Assembly: GCA_043228905.1 (NCBI GenBank)
Contig: JBHGNT010000005.1
Coordinates: forward strand, 20,584,001 to 20,648,000
Direction: 5' to 3'
Length of the DNA: 64,000 nucleotides
From: Azolla caroliniana
Taxonomy: Eukaryota > Polypodiophyta
In this document: positions 1-12,400 of the stretch, piece after piece
Numbering within the stretch: the stretch's first letter is position 1
How the letters are laid out: the number at the start of each line of letters is the position of its first letter
The notes under the pieces: model-generated
The model's input: the letters and a program-made list of their open reading frames with translations, nothing else
Database searches by the model: none
What the model was told of the DNA's origin: nothing
Made by a program: the position numbers and the translations under genes

Positions 1-600
1 GGAGTGGTGGGCCGGTTTATGAGCAATCCCGGCAAGGAGCACTGGAATGCAGTAAAATGGATACTCCGATACTTGAAAGGCACCTCAAGTATGTGTCTCC
101 GATTCGGCTCCGGTAAACCCCAACTTGACGGTTTCACCGATTCGGATATGTCGGTTGATGTGGATACTAACCGGTTAACATCGGGATATGTTATGACATA
201 TGCAGGGGGAGTTGTTTCGTGGCAGTCTAGGCTGCAAAAGACAGTTGCGTTGTCAACCACAGAGGCGGAGTACATGGCGGCTGTGGAAGCCGGCAAGGAA
301 ATACTATGGATGAAGGACTTCATCGGAGAGCTAGGGATCTGGCAAGAGGAATACCGGCTCTATTGCAACAGTCAAAGTGCCATCCACCTTGCGAAGAACA
401 CAACGTATCATTCCAGGACGAAGCACATCCAACGTAGGTACCACTGGATCCGAGAGTGAGTTGAAGATCAAGAGTTCGTGTTGATGAAGATCCACACGGA
501 GGAGAACGGGTCAGATATGTTGACCAAAGTGTTGACACCTGACAAGTTGGACGCATGCCGGAAGCGAATTGGACTAACCAGTCATCCCATGCCGGAGTGA
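1..600 (+). pseudogene. Ty1/copia pol 3' end (RNase H region), one stop
   Basis: This is the C-terminal part of a Ty1/copia polyprotein, entering from outside the window. The translation shows the end of the reverse transcriptase connection (WILRYLKGTS), the RNase H segments around TDSDMSVDVD and ALSTTEAEYMAAVEAGKE, and CNSQSAIHLAKN. An in-frame TGA at 457-459 interrupts it, but the same frame continues with the family tail (MLTKVLTPDKLDACRK) to a TGA at 598-600, so the copy carries one nonsense change. A purine tract (GAAGGGGGAG, 599-608) and an LTR follow immediately, as expected at a copia 3' end. The role in the parent element would be reverse transcription and RNA-strand removal. Confidence 0.88.
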
Positions 601-610
601 AGGGGGAGTT

Positions 611-1220
611 TGTTAGGATTTCGAGCCCTCCGTATGGGATGATGAAGGCCCGGCGTGAACCGGATGATGAAGGCCCGATGTGAACCGGATGTTGCACGCC
701 CGGTGAGAACCTCTCACCGGATGAAGGGACACATATGAAAATATGTTCCAGAGAGCCCATTGTGGCTATATTTGTAAATAGCCCGAAAGTCATATTAGTA
801 TAAATATGACATAGGGCAAACACTTGAGTGTGGTTAGTTGTTGTATAGAGTTATTTGGTGGAACTACTGTATAGAGCGTAACACAGAGAGAGAGAGAACG
901 ATACAGAGAGTGTGTCTCTGTTGTAACCGCCGCCAGGCGAAGGTTGAGAGCAAGAGGTCGTTTCCTTTGTGCTCCTTGTTGTATTTTCCTTGACATAGTG
1001 ATAGTTTGGAGTCTGTGGGCTCCCGTGGTTTTTCTCTCTTAGGGTTTTCCACGTTAACATACTGTGTACTCTCTCTCATATTGGCCGTGTATATGTGCAT
1101 TTACCTTCGTTGCCCATTTCTTTTGTGGTTGTGATTCTAACGAAGTGATTGAAGTCTCGGTTGTGGCCGAGCATTATTCTGTATATTATTGTCAATTTCC
1201 TACGCGAAAGCGGAACAACA
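611..1220 (+). repeat. Ty1/copia 3' LTR
   Basis: The LTR begins TGTTAGGATT right after the polypurine tract and appears to end ...GGAACAACA at 1220. It carries 26-28-bp repeats near 640-700 (GGATGATGAAGGCCCG-type units), a TATA-like TATAAATATGAC near 800, and a segment typical of copia leaders (GTTTTCCACGTTAACATAC near 1040). The same LTR family occurs in minus orientation as a solo LTR at 27984-28658. The right boundary is uncertain because it abuts a Ty3-type primer site. Confidence 0.75.
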
Positions 1221-1230
1221 CGACATAATT

Positions 1231-1247
1231 TGGTGAACCCGATGTGA
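1231..1247 (+). other. Primer-binding-site-like sequence of Ty3 copy 1
   Basis: TGGTGAACCCGATGTGA closely matches the site directly after the 5' LTR of the intact Ty3 element (39440-39456), and its complement ends in the CCA expected of a tRNA 3' end. Here it lies only 10 bases past a copia-type LTR end, which is anomalous. Confidence 0.6.
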
Positions 1248-1271
1248 AACAAGGAGGCAGAGGAGTAGAAG

Positions 1272-3502
1272 ATGAGGGGATCAGAGCTCGTTGAAGCCAT
1301 GGCGGCAACAGTCGATCACATAGTAAGTGCTCGCGAGGGCACATGCGCCCTCGATAGGGCCATTGAAGCAATTGTCAGCACAATAGGCCGGTTCGGTGGG
1401 AAGGACTCCACGAGCTATTTGGAGGCCTACCGAGTCGAGATGGTCATGAGGGACATTCCGGAGGATAGGCGTTTGGCCGGGTTCCCTCGGGTGGCGACAC
1501 CGAGCATCGACACAGAGGTGCTCGAGGTATAGGCTGGATGCCGGACCTGGGGAGAATTCGAAGCACGGCTCCTCAAAAGGTACGGGCTTGATGACGCGCT
1601 TCGGTTATTGAAGCGGGACTTCATGGAGTGGGTGGAAACCCCTGGAAAGGGGAGGAACGCGTCGGCGCTCTTCCGGGAGTTCGAAGAATGCTTTGCACGG
1701 CTCTCGGCACTAGACAAGACCGTGCTAGACACAAGCCGTGTTCTGTTGTTCGTCAAAGTGGTGGACATGCGGGATCGGGATCAAGTGGGTCTCCTGGTTG
1801 AGACAGATGATGGGCCGACGACCGATTGGGCCACGGTCAAAAGAGTCTGCAACTATTTTGACAAGCGGCGTGAGTGGGGCGATTTGGGATTGTTGGCGGT
1901 GAGACCCGTCTTGGCAAGGAAGTTCGACGAGCCTTCGCTGGCACGAAAGGAGGAAACCCGGGATTGGCTTGAGACGGGCTCGACCTCGACCGGCGTGGTC
2001 AAGGGCCCATCCGGAGGAGCGACTCTGGAAGAGCTTACGCAGATGGTGTGTGATCTCCAGATCGCACAAGCCCGGAGAGACAATGGCGAACAATCCTGTG
2101 ACCGGAGGCCTCCGGCTAGGCAGCGGTGCATGTGGTGCGACGCGTTCGGCCACACCCGGAAAGAGTGCGCGGATTTTGCAGACGCTCTTAGAAGTAATGT
2201 GGTGTACCTGTGGAACGGGCGGGTGCACACTGGTGATACCGGAGACCCCTAGAGACGAACTTCGAGCACGGCGGAATGAAGAGGTTGATGGAAGAAGCAA
2301 CAGCGCATCATGCAAAGGCCGTCCATTATTCGGTGTTGGCCAGAATCCGGGCCGGAAGCGACGAGGGCCGAAAGACGGAAGACTCCGGATTCTGGCCGTT
2401 GGTGATAGAAGGCCTCACCGGCATACAACTAAGGAAGGAGGAAGTGGACCGTGCGGAGAAGCGGATCCTAGAGGTTACCGGGTGGGACGACCCGGTAAAG
2501 GAGAAGATCGGCTTCGTGGAGGCCGTGTGCCAAAACTACGAGGTTCTGGTGGATGACAACAAGGCAGGGAAGGCCGGTGGAACTGCAACCCCGAATCAGT
2601 ACGAGACCCGGTTTGGGCCGAAGAAGAAGGATGCCGGCAATCCCGGCATGGCGGACAAAACAAAGCCGACCGGTTACCAACTGGGCACCGAAATAGAAAG
2701 GACAACTGACCTATGGAAGGTCCTCGAGGAGCGGATTCTCGACAGCAAGGTGGAGTTGTTGCTGAGGGAGGTGCTCCGGATCGCCAAGAGGGAGTTCCAC
2801 GATTCCATCGTGGACTTGGTGAAGCGTAAATGGCTCTCGACGGAGCCGGAGCCGGAGAAGCAAGTGGAGGTGCGAACGACGCACCTAGAGGACGTGGCCA
2901 TGGAAGACGAGTTGGCGGAGAGCCACTATTCGAAGTTGCACTGGGCAAGGGCTACTACGGAAACCCCTGTTCGGGTCGGGGAGGTCCAAGAGCCAGTAGT
3001 GGCGTTGATCGACCACGGATCAAAGATCAACTATTCGAAGTTGCACTGGGCAAGGGCTACTATGGAAACCCCTATTTGGGTCGGGGACGTCCAGGAGCCG
3101 GTAGTGGCGCTGATCGACCACGGATCGAAGATCAACCTAATGTCTATGGACTTCTATAAGAAAGGGAAGTGGTTGATCAACACCAAGCACGGGTGGAAGA
3201 TACGCGCGACAACACACGCCACGGAGGAGCTGCACGGGGCCTGCCCGAATGTACGTGTAAAAATCGGCGATGTCGAGATTGATCAACACTTCTTCGTGCA
3301 AGAGACATCCTCACACCCGGTGATACTTGGTGAACCGTACATTACGGCGGCACACATGGAGACAAAGGTGTTGGATAACGGTTCAACATACGCACGTGTG
3401 AAAAGCCAAGATGGGCGACACTCCATCCAATTTCTGACAGTGCGACTGAACCATGAGCGTAACTACGAGACCCTCGGTGGCGACAACCGAGCGGATTTTT
3501 AG
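1272..3502 (+). pseudogene. Ty3 gag-protease, broken
   Basis: This matches along its length the 679-residue gag-protease of the intact relative at 39474-41513. The first frame (1272-2252) has a TAG at 1530-1532 that interrupts gag, and still shows the zinc knuckle CMWCDAFGHTRKEC. A frameshift near 2252-2276 moves the reading to another frame, which stays open to 3502 and includes the aspartic-protease segment. The active site reads LIDHGS, with His where retropepsins have Thr or Ser. A 105-bp tandem duplication (units starting at 2926 and 3031) repeats the active-site segment, so the motif occurs twice. The product would bind RNA, assemble particles and cleave the polyprotein. Confidence 0.82.
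2926..3135 (+). repeat. 105-bp in-frame tandem duplication across protease site
   Basis: The sequence beginning CTATTCGAAGTTGCACTGGG at 2926 recurs at 3031 with about 90% identity and keeps the frame, adding 35 residues and a second DHGS motif. The intact relative has only one copy. Confidence 0.9.
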
Positions 3503-3567
3503 AGAGGGCTATCAAGCCATGGGGCCGTGATAGTCCGGACACTCCAGCAGAACCCCACAAGTGTACT

Positions 3568-5467
3568 ATGGGTAGGAAGTTTTGGGTCTCCAACAATGGA
3601 AGTTGTACAATAGCCAGCGTCGGTGGCCAGGAGAAGAAGAGGGCCGAGGAACGTTTCAGAGAGTGTGGTGTCCTCCCCGACGAAGAAATTAGCAGCGCCG
3701 TGGAGGCGGCCTCTTTCCACGACACCTTGGGGGAAATGGGAAAGGTGATCGATGAAGGCCTCAATGAAGACCGAGTGATTCCAGTCAACTCGGTGGAGAT
3801 GTACGAAGTCATTGCCGACTTTGGGGAAAGGGTCATGTTGGATCGGACGGCCTGTGTAGATACAAAATACAAGACTGTGGACCGGAAGGTGAGGCCAGTC
3901 GCGGCTCCCTTGCCGGAGGGCAGCAGGGAGTGGAGAAAGGGGGTTGCGTTGGACCCAAGTTTACGGAATCCGGCTTGCATAGAACACCGGTTCACCAACA
4001 TAACGCTACAGGAGCTCAAGGTCGGTGGGGGTGGCTTCCTACTGCCAGCGGAGGAGGAGAGGTTTCGGAGAATGCTCGGAAGGCACGGGAAGGCCTTCAC
4101 ATTCGCGTCGGGGGAGATCGGGTGTGTAGACCCGACAATCGTGGAACCAATGGTGATCTTCGTGGTACTGCATGTGTCGTGGAATCTCAAGCTGATTCCG
4201 GTACCCAAAGCTCACATCCCGAGGTTGATGGAGCTACTGAAGCAGAAGGTGGAGTTGGGCATCCTCGAGCCATCGAGTGCCCCATATTCGAATCGTTGTT
4301 TTAGTGTGCCGAAGACGAACGGGACGTTGCGCTTTATTCAAGACCTGCAGTCGGTCAACAAGGTGACCATTCGGAACACAAGTGTCAGACCGACCATTGA
4401 CGAGTTCGCAGAGGCCTTCACTAGAAGGTCGATCTATTTGGTCAATGATCTATATTCAGGGTACGATCAATTCCAACTAGCCGTGGAGAGTAGGGATATC
4501 ACGACGATGCAGACTCCTCTTGGGCTAGTGTGGATGTGTACCCTACCGCAAGGAGGGACCAACTCAGTGGCACACATGGTGAATGAGATGAACAAGGTGT
4601 TGAGGGACAGCATCCCGGACATCACCCGTTCTTGGACGACATCCCAATAAAGGGGTGTCCGATGGAAGAGAAGGACGAAACGGTTGGGCTGGATGGATGT
4701 CGAAGATTCGTAGTGCACCACATCGGCGACTGTGAGAAGGTGCTTCAAAGACTTGAGGACGCGCGGCTCACCTTCTCGGGAGAGAAATCAGCTTTCGGGC
4801 AGTCGGAGATCCTAGTGGTCGGGCACTTGTGCGGGCCTTACGGCCGGAAGCCGTCTCCTGCAAAAGTAGAAGCCATCTTCACAATGAAGGAAGAATGCAA
4901 GTTGGTTACAAAGGTGTGGAGGTTCCTATGCACGTGCGCATTCTACCATATCTGGATTCCGCATTATGCACACGTCGTGGAGCCGCTTTACGGGTTGCTG
5001 AAGAAGGGACATAAATTCGAGTGGGGCGACGAGCAGGCAGAGTCGGTTCGAAGATTGAAGGAGGCACTGACCGCGGCACCAACACTCCGGAAAGCGGTTT
5101 ACGGCAAGGACGTCCCAATTTACATTACGGTAGACATGAGCCTAATCGGGATAGGATGGGCGGTCAACCAGGAGGACGAAACCGGCACGAGGTTCCCCAT
5201 CCGGTTTGGAGCGAAGGTGCTAAGTGAGCGGCAGCGAGGATACGCCCAAGTAAAACGCGAACTCTGGGGTATCGTTTCGGTTGTCAAGGCCGATAAAGAC
5301 TACTTGATCGGGATGGAGGTGATAATCGAGACAGACTGTCTACCGATCCTTGGTATGATTTCCGGATGCGCGACGCAGGACCTGGCAATGCTCAGGTGGA
5401 TCGCATACATTAAGTCTCTAAACCCAAAGATACGGCACATCTTCGGTAAAGACAACGCCATGGCCGG
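3568..5467 (+). pseudogene. Ty3 pol (RT-RNase H), frameshifted and truncated
   Basis: This matches the intact pol at 41648-45115. The first frame (to 4650) covers the N-terminal region and RT up to TLPQGGTNSVAHM. A one-base loss near 4628 shifts the frame exactly before the catalytic FLDDIP, which is read in the next frame from 4632. RNase H follows (YITVDMSLIGIGWAVNQ, then ERQRGYAQVKRELWG) and the sequence ends at GKDNAMA at 5467. The whole integrase is missing. The RT metal-binding motif is FLDD rather than the more common YxDD, as in the intact copy, so this is a lineage feature and not decay. Confidence 0.83.
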
Positions 5468-7813
5468 ATTTGGTACATACATATGTATGGGGACCTACAG
5501 AAAATGCCTCAATTGGTGACTGTAGGTTTTATGTAACATTCATTAATGATTGCTCAAAGAAAACATGGGTTTACTTCATGAAAGAGAAGAGTGAAGTATT
5601 TGATTTCTTTTGTAAGTTCAAATGGAAAGCAAAATAGGTTGCCTTTCCCTCATGAAAGACATATAAGCAAAAACTTGTTGGATTTGGTACATACAAATGT
5701 ATGGGGACCTAAAAAAATGCCTTAATTGGTGGCTTCGGGTTTTATGTAACATTCATTGATGATTGCTCAAAGAAAACATGGGTTCACTTCATGAAAGAGA
5801 AGGATGAAGTATTTGATTGATTTCGTAAGTTCAAATGCATGGTAGAAAAGCAAGTCGGGACTAAAATAAAATGTTTACGGTCTAATGGAGGAGGAGAATA
5901 CTTCTCAAATGAATTTTCTGATTTTCTCTGCAATCAAGGAATAAGGAGATAGTTCACATGTAGTTGTACTCCACAACAAAATGGAATGGCTGAGAGGAAA
6001 AATAGAACTTTGGTAAACATAGCAATAGCTTTGATGATTGAAAAAAATATGTCATTGTATTACTAGGCAGAGGTTGTAAATACAACAAACTATAATCTAA
6101 ATATATGCGTAACATCTGGAGTACATGTAGTAACTCCTGAAGAATGTTTCTATGGCAGGAAACCTAGTTTAGGACACTTAAAAGTGTTTGGAAGCATTGC
6201 TTATGTTCATATACATGCTGAAGTAAGGAGTAAGTTTGATCAAAATGCTGAAAAATGTGTTTTTGTAGTATATTCAGAGGAGCAAAAAGGGTATAGATGT
6301 TATAACCCTTTAACAAAAAAGATTGTAGTAAGCCATGATATAATATTTGATGAGTTGGGCAGTTGGTACAGCCCAAAACAAAATGTAGAAACTGATGAAG
6401 ACAATGAAAATGAAGACAAAGATAAATCTAAAAATGGAAGACATTGCCATGGAAATGGAAATAAGGTTGGACAAAAAAGTTCAACGTCAATAGAATGTAC
6501 TAGACCATCTGAAAACTCAGGTAGTAAATCTGATTCAAATTCATGGAGTGGAAAAAATGTAAGACATAAAAAATATTATGATAAAAAGGGAAAACAGAAA
6601 AATGGCAGAATATGAAATGTTTGATGAAGGATCTAGAAACATGGGAAATGTAGATTCAGATGTATCATTGGATGATGAGTTGGGTACACGAGTCCTGAAA
6701 ATCCCTGGTATTGAAAAAAAAACAAAAGATGCAAATCAGAAATTGAGAAGATCAAATAGAGAGAAAAAAATCGTTGAAAGATTTGGTTATGATACATACA
6801 TGGCTATGCATTATGCATATATGTCTAAAGTGGTACAAATCCCTAATCCAAATAGTTTTGATGAAGTAAAAGCTGAGAAGAAATGGGTAAATACAATGCA
6901 AGAAGAAATGGATGCATTGGCTGAAAAAGGCTTTCTATGGACTGAAACAAGCACCGAGAGCACTTTCAGAATCTCTGAAAGAAATTGCTTTCAAAATGTA
7001 AAGGTTGATCCATCATTGTATGTAAAAAGGATAAATGATTGCATTGTTGTTATTTTGATTTATGTAGATGATTTAATCAATGGAGGTGATTCTATGGATG
7101 AAATAAGCAAGCTGGAAAAAAATCTAGAAATGCAGTTTCGTATGACGGACTTGGGAGAGCAGAAATACTTTCTTGGTATTGAGACGATCAGATCTGAAAG
7201 TGGAATATATATGCTGCAAAAATAGTATGTTACAACTATGCTGAAAAAATATGGAATGCTTGGATGCAAACTTATTGATATACCACTGGATAAGAACTGC
7301 AAATTGAGAGCTGATTTGGGAGCAAAAATTGCATATGTCAACATGTACAGGTCTATGGTGGGCAACTTCATATACTTGACTATAACAAGACCTGATTTGA
7401 GTTATGCAGTTGGATTAGTTAGCCAGTTTATGCAACATGCAACAAAGCCACATTTGGATTGCATTAGGAGAATTTTGAGGTATGTAAAAGCTACTCAAAA
7501 CTATGGACTGTTTTACATGATTGATTTGGACATAAAGTTGGAAGGATATACATATGCGGATTGGGCTGGAAGTCAAACTGATAGAAGATCCATGAGTGGA
7601 TATATGTTTACATTAGGAAGTGCAGCTATTTCATGGAGTAGCAAGAAAGAATCTATTGTTGCATTATCAAGTACTAAAGCTGAATATAGAGGAGTTGCAA
7701 TAGCTACTTGTGAAGAAGTATGGATTAGAAGATTGCTTGCTGATTTGGGAGAGTATATAGATGATGCAGTCACAATTTGGTGTGACAATATGAGCAACAT
7801 TCAATTCGCATAG
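5468..7813 (+). pseudogene. Ty1/copia pol remnant (AT-rich), many breaks
   Basis: This is an AT-rich copia polyprotein fragment, much lower in GC than the copia copy next to it. It preserves the integrase core (CLRSNGGGEYFSNEF, then TPQQNGMAERKNR), the post-integrase region (EKCVFVVYSEEQKGYRCYNP), part of RT with the catalytic YVDD near 7066, and RNase H (ADWAGSQTDRRSMSGY, then WSSKKESIVALSSTKAEY). Stops occur at about 5735, 5818, 5950 and 6065, and the central RT is missing between about 6935 and 6975. A piece of integrase is duplicated with an offset of 224 bp (5466 and 5690). It ends with a stop at 7811-7813, but the family tail is gone. Confidence 0.82.
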
Positions 7814-7936
7814 AAAAACATACACAATTTAAAGACATGATGGGAGTTATAAGCATTGATATGATAACCAAAAAGCATGATGGAAAAGAAGATTGATGAT
7901 GATCTCAAGAGTGGATAAGTTGAGCTTGAGGTGGAG

Positions 7937-8081
7937 TGTTAAAAAACAAGCTCAACAAAAGCATGTGATGCTTATTGGTAACTGAGATCTTCTATAGTAA
8001 CTATTAGGAAATTAGCTACTATTAGACATATAGGTAAAACAACTATTTAGCCACTCACAGCTATTTAGTTGAATATGTAAG
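7937..8081 (+). repeat. Copia LTR, first part (interrupted)
   Basis: After the purine-rich GCTTGAGGTGGAG comes TGTTAAAAAACAAGC, the start of the 3' LTR of the AT-rich copia remnant. The LTR is cut at 8081 by the inserted copia element and resumes at 12728. The 5 bases GTAAG at 8077-8081 are the target duplication. Confidence 0.7.
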
Positions 8082-8275
8082 TGTTGAGAGTCGAACTCAA
8101 CTTCCCATAGTAATAGGTTTCACACTAGCTCATGGTCATACCAGGCTAGTTTTGTAAATAGTAGAAAGGGCACTTGCCCTAGTTTAGTTGGTATTTAAAC
8201 CAACCCCTTGTAACTTAGTTACTGTTGGAAGTATTTTGGTTAATGCAATATACAGTCTTTTATCTTTGTCTTAAG

Positions 8276-8311
<36 letters not shown>

Positions 8312-8383
8312 GTTTTGCCTTACGTGCATACACACAGTCCTTCCGATGCATTTCAACCACTCTTGCTCCTCATTTTATTTACA
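8082..8383 (+). repeat. Copia 5' LTR
   Basis: Begins TGTTGAGAGTCGAACTCAAC and ends ATTTTATTTACA just before the primer site. It contains a TATTTAAACC TATA-like box near 8190 and a CT microsatellite near 8275-8310. The matching 3' copy is at 12401-12722. Confidence 0.92.
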
Positions 8384-8396
8384 TGGTATCAGAGTG
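8384..8396 (+). other. Primer-binding site (initiator tRNA-Met type)
   Basis: TGGTATCAGAGTG follows the 5' LTR directly and matches the canonical plant copia primer site TGGTATCAGAGC except near its end. Confidence 0.85.
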
Positions 8397-8487
8397 TGTG
8401 GTTGCATAATCGAATCTATTCAACTGTGTTGTGGTACACGCCGATGATCAACATAACCGGCTCATCAACAGAGAAGAAATCGACATA

Positions 8488-11400
8488 ATGAACACTCAGA
8501 TGGGAAGCGCTCTTCCTACCGAGAAGCTTGACAGAACGAACTTCGCATCTTGGGAATATAAGATGCATCAATACCTTGTTGGGCAAGGTTAATAGAGCTA
8601 CATTGAAGGAGCTCATGAAACTCAACCCAACTCAACACACACTGACTATCCCGTTTGGGAGCAGGCCGCAAGTCGTGTGTTGTATTGCCTTGCATCATGT
8701 GTTCATGATCGTATGCTTGGCTATATTCAAGATTCGAAAACACCGAAAGAAGCTTGGGGAAACCTCAAGAAGATTTTTGCGGCCAACACGACTGCATGAA
8801 AGCTCCAACTTTGACAGGAGCTAAACAACATGCAACAGAGGGACGTGTCGATCACAGGCTATACCTTAAAGATCAAGGAGCTATGCGATGCCCTCGGTTC
8901 GCTTAATGTCGTAATCGACAATGACAAGATGGTGCAAATATGCCTCAGCGGCTTAGCACCCCGATTTGGCTCGATTAGATCGGCCATCCTTGCAAGGGAG
9001 AACCCTCCTTCATTTTTCGATCTCCAATCAATATTGTTGGTTGAGGAAAATCACGCCTGACAAAGGAGCAACGCACCAGAGGGTCATATGCTCTACTCCC
9101 AGTCGGATGATAGAAGAAATTTCGGTCGTGGAAATAGAGGTCGATTCAAACAAGGTCGTAATGGTCAACAGACTCAAGAGCGTAACCCCCACCAATGGCA
9201 AGCGGACATGAACAGTCCCAGAGAGTTCGGCAGAAGGGGGAGTCATCACGCCGGACCGAGCAATCGTAACAACCCGATCGAATGCGAGTATTGTGGAAAA
9301 CACGACTACTATGAAGAGGAGTGCCGGAAAAAGGTACGAGACTCGGCCTCAACTAGCCGACAGCTCACGAACTACGCATCGAATTCCGACTACGACAACC
9401 GTAGCGGAATGTTTACAGATTACACCACGAATTCCGACTACGACGACCGTGGCGAAATGTTCGTAATGAGACACGAAGCATGCCAGTTCGGAAAGCAACG
9501 CCGACATCCATTCCTAAAAGAGAGGAATGTGAGCAAAGGGATCCTGGATGTTGTACATTCAGATGTATGGGGACCGGCCTAGGCAAGCACACTCGGCGTA
9601 TGCCGATATTACGTTACATTCATCGACAACTTCTCCAGGAACACTTGGATCTACCCGATGAAACAAAAGAGCGAAGTGTTTGGATACTTCCAAAGATTCA
9701 AAGCCAAAGTCGAAAAAGCTACGGATCGACACGTACGCTGCCTTCGATCGAATGGAGGCAAAAAATACTTTTCGGATGAGTTTACGGCATATCTCCGAAA
9801 GGAAGGAATCCGACAAGAATTCTCATGTTGTCACACACCTCAACAGCACGGTGTAGCTAAGCGTAAAAACTGGCACATAGTAGAAGTGGCGCGGGCAATG
9901 ATGAATGAGAACAACCTGTCGACATCGTACTGGCCAGAAGCGGCAAACATGGATGTATACCTCATGAATAGGTGCACAACCTCGGGAGTACACGACGTAA
10001 CTCCTCATGAGAAGTTCTTTGGAAAGAAGCCGAACTTATCACATGTCCACATTTTCGGCGCAATTGCTTACGTACATATTCCCGATGATACGCAACAAAA
10101 GCTCGACCCGAAGTCAGAGAAATGTATCCTCATAGGATACTCACTCGAACAAAAGGGGTACAAATGCTACAACCCATCTACCCGAAAAGCTCGAACAAGT
10201 CGAGATGTAGTCTTCGACGAGTCGGCATCCTAGTACGCACCAGAAACAACTTCGACTCTGACTCCACTCGACCTGGAATCCGCCGAAATGGAGATAGAAG
10301 ACGAAGATCGGGTCACACGCATGTTCAAAGAAAGCCCGATTATGACACGGCTTCGTGGACCACGGGAGCCCCCGAGTGACCAAAGCACATTTCGACCGAG
10401 TCCGAAACTCGACAAAGGGAAGGCCAAGATGTCTGAATACGAAGATCCAATCGATAATGCGTCGACTCACTCCCTCGACAATGAGTTCGAAGGCCTGGAC
10501 ATCCCAATCATCCGGATAGATGGAGCGAAGAAAGCCCTAGTATCTACAAATGAGAAACTCCGTCGATCGACCCGTGAAAAGAACCCCGTAAGCCATTTCG
10601 GCTACAACAATTATATGGCGTACCATTACGCCTTCATGTTGAAGGTAGCGTCAATACAGGAGCCGGAGACGCTTTCCGAAGCCGTAAAGGATCTGCAATG
10701 GGTCGATGCGATGAATGAGGAAATGGAAGCGTTATGCAAAAACGAGACCTAGGATCTCGTCCCTCACACGCCGCACAAGAAAGTGATTGGTTGTCGATGG
10801 ATTTACAAAGTGAAACACAATGTCGACGGCTCAGTAAATCGCTTTAAAGCACGGCTCGTTGCGAAAGGATATGCGCAAAAGCGCGGCATAGACTACGAAG
10901 AGACCTTTGCCCCAGTGGCAAAGATGACAACTGTGCGGACCGTAATTGCAATCGTGGCAGCAAAAGGGTGGCACCTCCACTAGATGGACGTCAATAACGC
11001 CTTTCTTCAAGGCGAATTGGAAGAGGAGGTGTACATGATCCAACCACCCGGTTTTGAATCATGCAATCATTCAAACGTCGTGTGCCACCTCAAGAAGCCA
11101 CTATACAGCTTCAAACAAGCATGTCGTGCGTGGCACTCGAAGATCACGCAATATCTTCATCAGATCGGATTTCGAATGTCAAAATCTGATACTTCCTTGT
11201 ACATCCGACATGAGTTGGATAGCCCGATTGTCATCATCCTTTACGTGGATGATTTGGTCATCAGAGGAAAGGATATCGCCGAGATTAACAAAGTCAAATC
11301 ACTTCTCTCTGACAGATTCGAAATGAAAGACCTGCACGAGCTCCATTACTTCCTAGGCATTGAAGTAATTCGGACATCAGTCGGAATAATGATCTCACAA

Positions 11401-12200
11401 CGGCACTACGTTCTCAACTTGCTGTACATGTTCGGAATGACCGAATGCAAACCTGTGTCCACCCCTCTCGATCGTAATCTCAAGATGGATGTCGATTCCA
11501 GCACAGCCATGTGCGAGTCAACTCAGTATCATCAATTGATCGACAACTTAATCTATCTCACCATTACTCGACTCGATCTCAATTATTCGGTTGGCCTACT
11601 TAGCCAATTCATGCAGAATCCGTGAAGCCTTCATCTCGATTGCGCTAAGAGGATACTCTTGTATGTCAGTACCACGATGGATTATGGCATTATGTATAAG
11701 TCCAATACGCCCATTCGATTCGAAGGATACATAGACGCGGACTAGGCAGGATACAAAGCAGATAGACAATCCACATCCGGATTCGTCTTCTCCCGCGGCA
11801 ACGGAGCGATCTCCTGGATTAGTAAGAAGCAACCGACAGTCGCACAATTGAGCACGGAAGCCGAATACAGGGGCGCGACAGTCGCCACATGCGAAGCTGT
11901 ATGGCTCAAGCGCATACTAAAGGATCTGGGCATTCCCATTACGGATCCAATTCGCCTCTTCTGCGACAACATGAGCAGCATCTACCTCGCTCGGAACCCC
12001 ATCTTCCACGCGTGGACTAAACACATCGAAGTGTACTACCACTTCATCCGCATGTGTGTATAGGCCGAAGATATCAATCTGCAACATATCAGTATGCACC
12101 TCCAGATTGCTGATATTTTTATGAAGGCCTTAGGAGTCGACAAGCTCGGGCAATTCACATCAGATCTTGGTCTCACGGCATCCACATTGCCGAGCTTGAG
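8488..12200 (+). pseudogene. Copia gag-pol polyprotein with repeated nonsense changes
   Basis: The start ATG at 8488 opens gag (EKLDRTNFASWEYKMHQYL). Frame-consistent pieces follow: gag core, a CCHC-like finger whose expected His appears as Tyr (CEYCGKHDYYEEEC near 9280), integrase (CLRSNGGKKYFSDEF, then TPQQHGVAKRKN), RT (RWIYKVKHNVDG, then LYVDDLV near 11240) and RNase H. Stops in otherwise good frames lie at about 8588, 9581, 10231, 10750, 10981, 11623, 11743 and 12061. Most replace an expected Trp or Gln codon by TAG. Indels are few, so point decay and not truncation inactivated it. The related minus-strand copy at 25763-30367 shows the same pattern. Confidence 0.88.
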
Positions 12201-12400
12201 GAGGAGTATTCCGAGTGACATGCGCGCACTATACGCATTTGATCGAGTACACAATATGCAACGATACGTGAGTACGCAACACGAGCACGAAGCCGAAAAG
12301 CCAAACAATCCAGTTCGAGGATTACGAATGCCGGAAGCCTTATTCCAAAGACAGAACCGAAACAAATTTTCGACAAATGGAAGTTGTGTTCGAAGGGGCG

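Larger units (their letters stand above)
1221..5467 (+). mobile_element. Truncated Ty3/gypsy element (copy 1)
   Basis: This is internal sequence of a Ty3/gypsy element of the same lineage as the intact element at 38605-45933. It starts at CGACATAATT followed by the primer-binding-like TGGTGAACCCGATGTGA at 1231-1247. It runs through gag-protease, reverse transcriptase and RNase H, and stops at 5467, where AT-rich copia sequence takes over before any integrase. No LTR of its own is recognisable on either side. At least one premature stop and two frameshifts show that it is inactive. Confidence 0.85.

Noticed and set aside
4-459. Treating the first copia fragment as an intact gene
   Set aside because: The TGA at 457 lies before the conserved family tail, which is still readable to 600, so it is a broken partial polyprotein.
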